Source of the DNA: Hymenobacter sp. IS2118
Lineage (GTDB): Bacteria > Bacteroidota > Bacteroidia > Cytophagales > Hymenobacteraceae
NCBI RefSeq assembly: GCF_000715495.1
Contig: NZ_JNLX01000147.1
Coordinates: 1-53,008 of the forward strand
Reading direction: 5' to 3'
Length of the DNA: 53,008 nt
The position numbers and the translations under genes are program-made. Positions within the stretch are counted from its first letter, which is position 1, and each line of letters starts with the position of its first letter. The notes beneath the pieces are model-generated. The model was not told the DNA's origin. It saw nothing but the letters and a program-made list of their open reading frames with translations, and did no database searches. Positions 41,730-49,705 of the stretch are shown here, piece after piece.

Positions 41730-44555
41730 ATGAACCCTCTCGTTGCCATCCGCCAGTTTGACCAAAGCCTTTGGCTGGACTTTATCAGCCGCCCCATTCT
41801 GATTAACGGCAAATTGCAGCGCCGCATCACCGACGAAGCCCTGCGCGGCGTGACGTCGAACCCCGCCATTTTTGCCAAGTCCATTGGCGACAGCAGCGAC
41901 TACGATTCGGCCATTCAGGCGCTGGCCCTGCAAGGCAAAACCACTGACGAAATCTACACCAACCTGGCCGTGGCCGACGTGCAGGCCGCCTGCGACCTGT
42001 TCCGGCCCCTCTACGACGACGAGCATACCAGCAGCGATGGCTACGTGAGCCTGGAAGTATCGCCCACGCTGGTGAACGACACCGAGGGCACCATTGAGGA
42101 GGGCCTGCGCCTGTGGCACACCGTGGACCGCCCCAACGTGATGATAAAAGTGCCGGCCACGCTCGAAGGCCTGCCCGCCATCCGCCGCCTCATTGCCGAA
42201 GGTGTGAACGTGAACGTGACCCTGATTTTTGGGCTGGAGCGCTACCGTTTGGTCACCGAAGCCTTTTTGGCGGGCCTCGAAGACCGTGCGCAGGCCGGCC
42301 TGCCGCTGGCGCGCATCGACTCGGTGGCTAGCTTCTTCCTGAGCCGCATCGACGTGCTGATAGACCCGCTGCTGGAGAAAATTGCGGCCGAAGGCGGCGA
42401 GCAAGGCGCGCTGGCGCAATCTATGGTGGGCGAAGTGGCCCTGGCCAGCGCCAAGCAGGCCTACCAGCTATACAAGGAGATTTTTGCGGGGCCGCGTTGG
42501 GCCACGCTGGAGGCGCAGGGTGCCGCTACGCAGCGCCTGCTGTGGGCCAGCACCGGCAACAAAAACCCCAAATACGACGACCTGAAGTACGTCGAAAACC
42601 TCATTGGTCCGAAAACGGTGAACACCGTACCGGTGGAAACGCTGGACATTTTCCGCGAGCGCGGCCAGCCCGCCAGCCGCCTCGAAGACGGCATTGAGCA
42701 GGCCCGCGAAGTGCTGCGCCGCCTGCCCGAGCTGGGCATCGACTTGGAAGAGCGCACCAACTTCCTGGAAGTGGACGGCGCCAAGAAATTCAATGAGCCC
42801 TTCAGCAAGCTGATGCTTTCGCTGGATATGAAGCGCAAGCACGCCCTCGACCTGCAAGTGGTGCCCGTGGCCATGCGCCTGGGCGGCTACCAGGCGGCCG
42901 TAGATAAGCAGATTGACGAGCTGAACGACCAGGATTTCACCGAAGGATTCTGGGCAAAAAAGGCCGAGCTTTGGGTGCAGGACGAGGCCGGGCAGCAGAG
43001 CATCCGCAGCTTCATGGGCTGGCTGCGCGTGGCCGAAACGATGGTGGGCCGGGTGTCCGAAATCGAGCAGTTCGTGCACGAGGTGAAAGCCGCCGGGTTC
43101 AAGCACGTGGTGGTGATGGGCATGGGCGGCAGCACCATGGCGCCCATCGTGTTCAAGGCCGCGTTTGAGCAGGGCGAGAACGGCCTGCCCATGTCGGTGC
43201 TAGACACCACCGACCCCGGCACGGTGCGCCAGATTGAAGCCTCCGTGCCGCTGGCTGACACGCTGTTCATTGTGGCCAGCAAGTCCGGGACTACGGCCGA
43301 GCCGCTGGCCTTCGGTGACTATTTCTACGCCAAACTGAAGGAGCTAAAGGGCGATAAGGCCGGCGAAAACTTCGTGGCCATCACCGACCCGGGCTCCAAG
43401 TTCGTGACCTCGGCCACGGCGCAGGGCTACCGCCGCATTTTCCTGAATTTCTCGGAAGTAGGCGGCCGGTTCTCGGCCCTCACCTATTTCGGATTGGTGC
43501 CGGCCGCCTTGTACGGCCTACCCATCGGCGAGCTGTTGGCCCGTGCCATTCGCATGATGCGCGCCTGCGGAGCCTACGGCGACGCCAAGCGCAACCCCGG
43601 CCTCGACCTGGGCGCCGCGCTGGGCACGCTCGCGCAGCTGGGCCGCGACAAGCTGACGCTGGTAGTGCCCGAAAAACTAAGCGACCTGGGCCTGTGGCTG
43701 GAGCAGCTGCTGGCCGAGAGCACCGGCAAGGAAGGCAAAGGCATCCTGCCCGTAGCCGGCGAGCCGCTGGCCGACCCTAGCTTGTATGGCCAGGACCGGG
43801 TGTTTGTGTACGTGGGCTACAAAGGCCAGGCCGATGAAGCCAACCAGACCAAGCTGAAGGCGCTGGAGCAGGCCGGCCACCCCACCATCAGCATTTTCAT
43901 GGACGAGGCGCTGGACCTGGGCCAGGAGTTCTTCCGCTGGGAGGTGGCCACGGCCGTGGCCAGCGCCGTGCTCGGCATCAACCCCTTCGACCAGCCCAAC
44001 GTGCAGGCCGCCAAAACCGCCACCGACGGCCTGATGAAGGTGGTGGAAGAGCAGGGCAGCCTGCCAGAAAAAACCCAGCCCGTAGCCCGCGAAAACGGCG
44101 TGGCCTACTACTCCGCCGTATCGGGCGAAGGCGCCACCGAGGTGCTGAAAGCATTTTTTGACCAGGCCCGCCCCGGCGATTTCCTCTGCCTGCAAGCCTA
44201 CCTGACTGAGAACCCCGCCGTGAGCAAGAGCCTGCAGGAGCTGCGGGCCCGTGTGCAGGCCCGGTACCACATTGCCACCACGTCGGGCTACGGCCCGCGC
44301 TTCCTGCACTCCACCGGCCAGTACCACAAGGGCGGGCCCGACACGGGCCTGTTTGTGCAGTTCACCGACGACAACCCGCAGGACCTGGCGCTGCCGGGCC
44401 GCTCCTACACCTTCGGCACCTTCAAAAATGCCCAGGCTCTGGGCGACTTGGAGGCGCTGCACAGCTACCACCGCCGCACCCTGCGCGTACACCTCGGCGC
44501 CGATGCCGAGAAGGGGCTGAAAAAAATGCTGGCAGCGCTGGATTTGAAGGCGTAA
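41730..44555 (+). CDS. tal-pgi: Bifunctional transaldolase/glucose-6-phosphate isomerase
   Basis: The 941-residue fusion joins a transaldolase (about 1-365) and a phosphoglucose isomerase (about 390-940). Transaldolase features are LWLDFISRPIL, RGVTSNPAIFAKSI and the Schiff-base lysine Lys140 in NVMIKVPATLEGLPA. The isomerase part shows VVVMGMGGSTMAPIVF, DTTDPGTVRQIE, VASKSGTTAEPLAFGDYF and the C-terminal QFTDDNPQDLALPG. These enzymes join pentose phosphate carbon to fructose-6-phosphate and glucose-6-phosphate, so the gene fits the use of arabinose released by its neighbours. No transketolase or arabinose isomerase is in the window. It has its own promoter and terminator. Similar fusions are known in other bacteria. 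Confidence 0.97.
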   Translation: MNPLVAIRQFDQSLWLDFISRPILINGKLQRRITDEALRGVTSNPAIFAKSIGDSSDYDSAIQALALQGKTTDEIYTNLAVADVQAACDLFRPLYDDEHTSSDGYVSLEVSPTLVNDTEGTIEEGLRLWHTVDRPNVMIKVPATLEGLPAIRRLIAEGVNVNVTLIFGLERYRLVTEAFLAGLEDRAQAGLPLARIDSVASFFLSRIDVLIDPLLEKIAAEGGEQGALAQSMVGEVALASAKQAYQLYKEIFAGPRWATLEAQGAATQRLLWASTGNKNPKYDDLKYVENLIGPKTVNTVPVETLDIFRERGQPASRLEDGIEQAREVLRRLPELGIDLEERTNFLEVDGAKKFNEPFSKLMLSLDMKRKHALDLQVVPVAMRLGGYQAAVDKQIDELNDQDFTEGFWAKKAELWVQDEAGQQSIRSFMGWLRVAETMVGRVSEIEQFVHEVKAAGFKHVVVMGMGGSTMAPIVFKAAFEQGENGLPMSVLDTTDPGTVRQIEASVPLADTLFIVASKSGTTAEPLAFGDYFYAKLKELKGDKAGENFVAITDPGSKFVTSATAQGYRRIFLNFSEVGGRFSALTYFGLVPAALYGLPIGELLARAIRMMRACGAYGDAKRNPGLDLGAALGTLAQLGRDKLTLVVPEKLSDLGLWLEQLLAESTGKEGKGILPVAGEPLADPSLYGQDRVFVYVGYKGQADEANQTKLKALEQAGHPTISIFMDEALDLGQEFFRWEVATAVASAVLGINPFDQPNVQAAKTATDGLMKVVEEQGSLPEKTQPVARENGVAYYSAVSGEGATEVLKAFFDQARPGDFLCLQAYLTENPAVSKSLQELRARVQARYHIATTSGYGPRFLHSTGQYHKGGPDTGLFVQFTDDNPQDLALPGRSYTFGTFKNAQALGDLEALHSYHRRTLRVHLGADAEKGLKKMLAALDLKA

Positions 44556-44562
44556 GGGCAGG

Positions 44563-44600
44563 AAAAGGAGTGGCGAATCAAGGTCCGCCACTCCTTTTTT
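44563..44600 (+). terminator. Rho-independent terminator after tal-pgi
   Basis: AAAGGAGTGGCG pairs with CGCCACTCCTTT with a loop of about 10 nt, followed by TTTTTT. It lies 8 bp after the stop and just before the second TTACACAATCGATAAT element. Confidence 0.93.
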
Positions 44601-44608
44601 AATTCAGT

Positions 44609-44624
44609 TTACACAATCGATAAT
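44609..44624 (+). promoter_or_regulatory. Shared 16-bp element TTACACAATCGATAAT, copy 2
   Basis: Exact match to 40569-40584, 14 bp before the second GH43 start. With the terminator just upstream, transcription of this gene must begin in the same 40 bp, so the element may be part of its promoter or an operator over it. No TAnnTTTG box is visible in this short gap. Confidence 0.6.
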
Positions 44625-44638
44625 CTAATTCTCAGACG

Positions 44639-45670
44639 ATGAAAACCACTCACTCTGAATCTCCTGCCACTACCTGGGCCATGTGCCGGAACGGGCTGGC
44701 CGCACTGGTTATCGTGGCCGGGGCTGCTACTGCGGCCCTTGCCCAAACTGCCCCGATGGCCCCGCCGGTACTGGGCGCCACGGTTGGCGGCAACCCCGTC
44801 ATCAAAAGCAAATACACGGCCGACCCCGCCGCCATGGTGCAAAAGGGCACGGTGTACCTCTACACCGGCCACGACGAAGCGCCCGCCCGCCAGGAGCGCT
44901 ACGTGATGAACGAATGGCTGTGCTTTTCCTCCACCGACATGGTGAGCTGGACCGAGCATCCGGTGCCCCTAAAGGTGTCGGATTTTGCCTGGGCCAAGGG
45001 CGATGCCTGGGCCTCGCAGGTGATTGCGCGCAACGGGAAGTTCTACTGGTACGCGGCGGTGGAGCACGGCACCATTCCGGGCAAATCCATTGGCGTGGCG
45101 GTGGCTGACAACCCCACCGGGCCGTTCAAGGACGCGCGCGGCACGGCCCTGATTGCCAATAATATGACCACCGACGACAAGCACCCGTGGGACGACATTG
45201 ACCCCAGCGTTTTCATTGATGCCAACGGCCAAGCCTACCTCTTCTGGGGCAACGTGACGTGCTACTACGCCAAACTCAAACCCAACATGACGGAGCTGGA
45301 CGGCCCCATTCAAACCGTGAAGCTGCCGCAGTTCACGGAGGCGCCCTGGGTGCACCAGCGCAACGGCTGGTACTACCTGAGCTACGCCGCGCAGTTCCCC
45401 GAGAAAATAGTGTACGCCATGAGCCGCAGCATTGAGGGGCCGTGGGAATACAAGGGCATTCTGAACGAGCTGGCCGGCAATTCCAACACCAACCACCAAG
45501 CCATTATCGACTTCAAAGGCCAGTCCTACTTCATTTACCACAACGGCGGCCTCAACCCGGATGGCGGCAGCTTCCGCCGCTCGGTCTGCATCGATTACCT
45601 GTACTACAACAAGGACGGCACGATGAAGCGCGTGGTGATGACGACGGAGGGCGTGAAGGCGGCGAAGTGA
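44639..45670 (+). CDS. GH43 glycosidase, arabinofuranosidase/xylosidase-like
   Basis: The 343-residue secreted protein (signal peptide about residues 18-36, LAALVIVAGAATAALAQ) is a GH43 propeller. Catalytic residues are Asp62 in KYTADPAAMVQ, Asp188 in DDIDPSVFID and Glu234 in TEAPWVHQRNGWYYLSYA. The motif HPWDDIDPSVF is typical of GH43 enzymes acting on arabino- or xylo-oligosaccharides. It carries an exact copy of the regulatory element found before the endo-arabinanase, so both are likely controlled together. The exact substrate is inferred from neighbours. Confidence 0.92.
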   Translation: MKTTHSESPATTWAMCRNGLAALVIVAGAATAALAQTAPMAPPVLGATVGGNPVIKSKYTADPAAMVQKGTVYLYTGHDEAPARQERYVMNEWLCFSSTDMVSWTEHPVPLKVSDFAWAKGDAWASQVIARNGKFYWYAAVEHGTIPGKSIGVAVADNPTGPFKDARGTALIANNMTTDDKHPWDDIDPSVFIDANGQAYLFWGNVTCYYAKLKPNMTELDGPIQTVKLPQFTEAPWVHQRNGWYYLSYAAQFPEKIVYAMSRSIEGPWEYKGILNELAGNSNTNHQAIIDFKGQSYFIYHNGGLNPDGGSFRRSVCIDYLYYNKDGTMKRVVMTTEGVKAAK

Positions 45671-45721
45671 GCCTGATTATTAGTTTTAGATAGAACGGCC
45701 GTTTGCAAAGCAAAAGAGAAC

Positions 45722-45810
45722 GTCATGCTGAGCGCAGCCGAAGCATCTCTACCGCAATACTAACCAATTTTAGTACTGAGGTAGAGATGCTTCGACAAGC
45801 TCAGCATGAC
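45722..45810. repeat. Palindromic repeat, family A, copy 5 (mixed arms)
   Basis: Left arm is the GCAGCCGAAGC variant, right arm the TTGTCGAAGC variant, both with GTCATGCTGAGC ends. It lies between convergent GH43 and photolyase genes. Confidence 0.92.
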
Positions 45811-45847
45811 GTTCTGATTTAAGGTGAGCTTTTTCGGACCTTCTCCC

Positions 45848-47176
45848 TCACCGCATCCACGTGCGGACGTAGCTCCCTTTGGGGTCGTAGCGCTTGGCTT
45901 GCTGGGCCACGTCGAAGGCCGTGTCGCGCACGTCGGTGCCGGTGCCGGCGATGTACTTCCAGTTGCCCCAGTTGGAGGCTGGGTCGTGGTCGATGAGCTG
46001 GTGCTCGAACCAGGCGGCGCCCCAGCGCCAGTCCTGGTGCAGGTCGTGGATGAGGTAGCTGGCGGCGTTTTGGCGGCCGCGGTTGCTCATGAAGCCGGTG
46101 GCGGCCAGCTCACGCATGTTGGCGTCGACGAAGGCGTTGCCGGTGCGGCCCTGGGTCCAGCGGTCAAACGCGGCGCGGTCGGGCGCGGATGCTTTGGGCT
46201 GTTGTTCGCGCAGGCCGCGCCACCGAAAAAAGTCCGGCCCGGTGCGCTCGGCCAGCAGCCGGAAGTAGTCGCGCCAGAGCAGCTCCAGCCGCAGCTGCAT
46301 GGCGCCCTTGCTGCGGGCGCCGTGCACCGCGTCGTAGGCATCAATGGCTGCCCACACCTGCCGGGCCGACAAGCTGCCGTTGGCCAGCCAAGGCGAAAAC
46401 TTGGTGCTGAAGGCCTCGCCCAGCAGCTCGTTGCGGGTGTCGTCGTAGCGCCCGATGAGGTGGCGGTCGACGGCATAGTCATGCAGACGGGCCAGGGCGG
46501 CGGTTTCGCCCCCGCCCAGCGCGGGCAGGGCCGAGCGGCGGTCGGGTACGGGCCGGGTCGGCACCGGCAGGTCCAGGGCCACGGCCAGCGCCTCAGCAGT
46601 AGGCAGCGGGGCGGGCGCGAAGCCCGTCGGCAGCGACGGCAGCCGCGACGGGACCGGCAGCGGCGCCCGCGGCACTGCCTTGCTGGCCACGTCGAACCGA
46701 AACTTGCTGAATGAGAGCGGCAGGTTGCGCACGGCAATGGGCAGGTCGGCGGGGTGCAGTAGCGTCAGCGTCTCGAAGCGGCGCAGCGGCACAGGCGGGC
46801 CGGGCAAGGCAGTCAGAGCTCCGGTCAGGACGTCTTCGGCTTCTTCTTCCTCGGTGGTGTGCTCGGTGCTGGTCCACACGGCGCCCAGGTCCAGCTGCTG
46901 CACCAGGACCGGCAGCACGTCTTCGGGCCGGCCAATGGCGAAGTGCACGCCGCTGCCCAGCGCGGCGTAGCGCCGCTGCAGGTCGGCCAGGCTGTCGAGC
47001 AGGAAAGGCAGACGGTGCGGGCCGGTGCGGGGCAGGCCCAGGTAGGGGTCGGGGCCCAGGGCCACGGGGTCGAAGCAATAAACGGGCAGCAGGGCTTCGG
47101 TGTGCGCGGGCAGGGCCGCCAGCACTTCGTTGTCGTGCAGGCGCAGGTCGTTGCGCAGCCAGTACAGGATTTTCAT
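45848..47176 (-). CDS. DASH-type cryptochrome/photolyase
   Basis: The ATG at 47176 (MKILYWLRNDLRLHDNEVL) gives 442 residues; the frame is open a little upstream but without family sequence. The N-terminal antenna domain (about 1-130) is followed by the FAD domain: RYDDTRNELLGEAFSTKFSPWLANGSLSARQVW, LELLWRDYFRLLAERTG, NAFVDANMRELAATGFMSNRGRQNAASYLIHDL and the C-terminal DPASNWGNWKYIAGTGTDVRD. These signatures are typical of DASH cryptochromes, which repair cyclobutane dimers in single-stranded or looped DNA using light. It lies inside the arabinoside locus without obvious link. A TTGTGTC/GACACAA inverted repeat is 6-34 bp upstream of its start. Confidence 0.96.
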   Translation of the reverse strand: MKILYWLRNDLRLHDNEVLAALPAHTEALLPVYCFDPVALGPDPYLGLPRTGPHRLPFLLDSLADLQRRYAALGSGVHFAIGRPEDVLPVLVQQLDLGAVWTSTEHTTEEEEAEDVLTGALTALPGPPVPLRRFETLTLLHPADLPIAVRNLPLSFSKFRFDVASKAVPRAPLPVPSRLPSLPTGFAPAPLPTAEALAVALDLPVPTRPVPDRRSALPALGGGETAALARLHDYAVDRHLIGRYDDTRNELLGEAFSTKFSPWLANGSLSARQVWAAIDAYDAVHGARSKGAMQLRLELLWRDYFRLLAERTGPDFFRWRGLREQQPKASAPDRAAFDRWTQGRTGNAFVDANMRELAATGFMSNRGRQNAASYLIHDLHQDWRWGAAWFEHQLIDHDPASNWGNWKYIAGTGTDVRDTAFDVAQQAKRYDPKGSYVRTWMR

Positions 47177-47317
47177 GCGGGTTGTGTCAATGATTTTGTC
47201 TTCGACACAACGCTCAGTCAAAAGCAATGTTTGGGATGTTGTTGGCAGACGAGCAGCAGCAGGAATGCGGCTCTTTACAGAACGGTGTTTAGAGTTATTC
47301 GAAAATCACCCGCTACC

Positions 47318-47372
47318 ATAAAATAGCACGTCATGCTTCGGCAAGCTCAGCATGACGTGCTATTTTATTTTT
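47318..47372 (-). terminator. 19-bp stem built from a half copy of repeat family A
   Basis: ATAAAATAGCACGTCATGC pairs perfectly with its complement around a 13-nt loop made of TTCGGCAAGCTCA, which is family A sequence (47330-47356). Read on the minus strand, GH127 ends 34 bp before it and a TTTTAT tract follows. It probably ends the GH127 transcript. Confidence 0.8.
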
Positions 47373-47405
47373 CGACCTCATTCTTCTTGATGATGCTCCG
47401 GGCAC

Positions 47406-49454
47406 CTACTTCAAGTGCGGCGCTTCGGCCGCCTGGCGCGTCACCAAATCCACGTCCAGCACGCGCTGCGGGAACCAGACGGTCATTTCGCCCTTGCCGC
47501 GGTTGGCCCAGGCGTAGTACGGGATGGCCGTCAGGGTCTGGCGCACGGTGCTGATGGTGTTGGTGGCGGCGTCCACCTGCACTACGGGCACGGTAGCGGT
47601 TAGCGCCGTGATGCCGTTCAGCACGTCGGGCCGGAAGGTTGCGGTGAAGATGGTGCCGTTGGGCACGGTGATGTTGGTGGCTTTGCCGTTGTTGTCCTTC
47701 CACTCGGCGCAATAGATGACCGGGCCGCGCTGCAGGGCCACCTTGCCCACGTTGTCCTGCACGTTGGGGTGCGCTGCTACGGTGCGGGTTTCCATGGGCA
47801 AGCTCACTTCTACCACGTCGTTTTTGCGCCACTTGCGGGCCAGCACGGCGTAGCCGTTTTTCAGGGTGTATTGCACCGGCTTGCCGTTTACTTTGATGGT
47901 CACCTTCGCCGCCGAGGGCTGCGCGAAGCGGTATAAATCCGACGGAATAGCCTCCTCCCGCGCCCAGCCAGGAATGCGCACCAGCAGGTTGAAATCAGAA
48001 GTGGCAGCCTGGTCGATGGTGAATTTCAGGTCGCCGTTCCAGGGGTAGTTGTTGGCTTGGGTGAGGCGCACGGGCTTTTTCTGCACGGTCAAATCGGCGC
48101 TGCCGCTCACGAACAGGTTCACGTAAATGTCCTTGCCGTTTTGGCCGTACACGTAGCCGGGCAGCGCGGGAAACAGGCGCGCCAGGTTGGTGGGGCAGCA
48201 CGAACACTCAAACCAGCCCGCCCGCGCCGGCTCGGTCTGGGCGAAGCTGGCCGAGTTTTTAATCTGCATGGCGTTGGAGTAGAAGAACGACTTACCATCG
48301 AGGCCCACGCCCGAAAGCAGGCCGTTGTAGAGCACCTTCTCCATGAGGTCGGCGTACTTGGCGTGGCCGTGCAGCTGGAACATGCGCTGGTTCCAGTAGA
48401 TGTTGGCCACCGAGGCGCAGGTTTCGTTGTAGGCCGTGGCGTTGGGCAGTTCGTAGTTGCGGCCAAACCGCTCGCCGCCGGGCACTGCGCCGGTGCCGCC
48501 CGTCACGTAGATTTTGCGGGAAGCCATGTTGTTCCAGATGCTGTCCACGGCGGTTAGCAGCTGCTTATCGCCGGTGAGGGCCGCCACATCGGCCATCGCC
48601 GAATACAGGTATTCGGCGCGCACGGCGTGGCCCACGGCTTCGGTTTGGGCCGCCACGGGCTTGTGGTCCTGCCAGTAAGAGCCGTTGCGGAACGGGTCGG
48701 GACTCTTGGGGTCATAGCCCTTGTACTGGCCGCGGGCTTCGATGAAAAACTTGGCCGTGCTCAGGTATTCGGGCTTGCCGGTCACGCGGTAGAGCTTCAC
48801 GAGGCCCATTTCCACGATTTCGTGGCCGGGCGCCACGGTGCGCTTGCCGGGCCCGAACACCGAGCACACTAGGTCGGCATTTTTGAGGGCGATGTTGAGC
48901 AGGGTTTTCTTGCCGGTAGCCTGGTAGTGGGCCACGGCGGCTTCGTAGAGATGGCCGGAGTTGTAGAGCTCGTGGCTCATTTCGCGCTCGTTCACCCAGC
49001 GCTCCGGGCCGGCCCAGGGGTGCGGGTGGGCGGGGTCGATGGTGCGGGCGGTGTAGAGGTAGCCGTCAGGTTCCTGGGCGGCGGCTACTTTGGCAATCAG
49101 CGCATCCATGTAAGCTTCTTGGTTCTTGTCGGGGTGCAGGCTCAGCGAGTAGGAAGCCCCTTCGAGGGTCTTGTAGATGTCCGTGTCATCAAAGGGAAAC
49201 ACGGTGGCAAACTTGCCCGACTTAGCCGCCGCCATCTCAAAGTTCTTCACCCGATTGGTGGCCTCGCAGCGCTGAAACGAAGCCGGAATGGTGACGTCGG
49301 TGTTGGTTTTGAGGCGCGGCTGCCAGAAGTCATCCGCCAGCGTCACCTTCGTGAAGGGCACCGCCTGAATGGGGTAGTCAGCGCGCTGCTGGGCCGTGGC
49401 CGACAGGCTGGCGGCCAGACCAAGGACAAGCAGGAATGAAGTGGGTGTGGGCAT
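47406..49454 (-). CDS. GH127 beta-L-arabinofuranosidase
   Basis: GH127 removes beta-linked L-arabinofuranose with a Cys nucleophile held by zinc. The 682-residue protein has a signal peptide (FLLVLGLAASLSATAQQ), an alpha/alpha barrel (about 30-430) and C-terminal beta domains. The zinc/nucleophile set fits: Glu344 and Cys346 in YNETCAS, then Cys419-Cys420 in FECSCCPTNLARL (HypBA1: Glu338, Cys340, Cys417-Cys418). ERWVNEREMSHELYNSGHLYEAAVAHY and GGTGAVPGGERFG also match. It ends in a strong terminator and follows GH51 on the same strand. Confidence 0.95.
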   Translation of the reverse strand: MPTPTSFLLVLGLAASLSATAQQRADYPIQAVPFTKVTLADDFWQPRLKTNTDVTIPASFQRCEATNRVKNFEMAAAKSGKFATVFPFDDTDIYKTLEGASYSLSLHPDKNQEAYMDALIAKVAAAQEPDGYLYTARTIDPAHPHPWAGPERWVNEREMSHELYNSGHLYEAAVAHYQATGKKTLLNIALKNADLVCSVFGPGKRTVAPGHEIVEMGLVKLYRVTGKPEYLSTAKFFIEARGQYKGYDPKSPDPFRNGSYWQDHKPVAAQTEAVGHAVRAEYLYSAMADVAALTGDKQLLTAVDSIWNNMASRKIYVTGGTGAVPGGERFGRNYELPNATAYNETCASVANIYWNQRMFQLHGHAKYADLMEKVLYNGLLSGVGLDGKSFFYSNAMQIKNSASFAQTEPARAGWFECSCCPTNLARLFPALPGYVYGQNGKDIYVNLFVSGSADLTVQKKPVRLTQANNYPWNGDLKFTIDQAATSDFNLLVRIPGWAREEAIPSDLYRFAQPSAAKVTIKVNGKPVQYTLKNGYAVLARKWRKNDVVEVSLPMETRTVAAHPNVQDNVGKVALQRGPVIYCAEWKDNNGKATNITVPNGTIFTATFRPDVLNGITALTATVPVVQVDAATNTISTVRQTLTAIPYYAWANRGKGEMTVWFPQRVLDVDLVTRQAAEAPHLK

Positions 49455-49583
49455 GGCAAATAACTGTTTTGGTATAGAGGCCCAACATTTTGCGGTTCGA
49501 CCTCGTGCTATTTTTAGGACTTAAAATGCAGTACAGCAGATTTATAGAATGTCAGCATTGTTTGAAGAAGCAAAAAAAAGAAC

Positions 49584-49682
49584 GTCATGCGGAGCGCTGC
49601 CGAAGCATCTCGCGTGTGGTAGCAACTCAGTCGATTGGTTTACTTACTGCACGCGAGATACTTCGGCTACGCCCAGCAAGAC
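49584..49682. repeat. Palindromic repeat, family A, diverged copy
   Basis: Arms GTCATGCGGAGCGCTGCC and CTTCGGCTACGCCCAGCAAGAC are diverged versions of family A, and the inner part is ATCTCGCGTG...GCACGCGAGAT rather than ATCTCTACCGC. It lies in the 251-bp gap between GH51 and GH127, which otherwise holds only a short leader. Confidence 0.8.
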
Positions 49683-49705
49683 GTTCTGTGGTGTTCAGCC
49701 TACCC

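Noticed and set aside
45848..47176. Photolyase as a functional part of the arabinan locus
   Set aside because: No shared regulatory element and a strong terminator separates it from GH127; its place there is probably chance.
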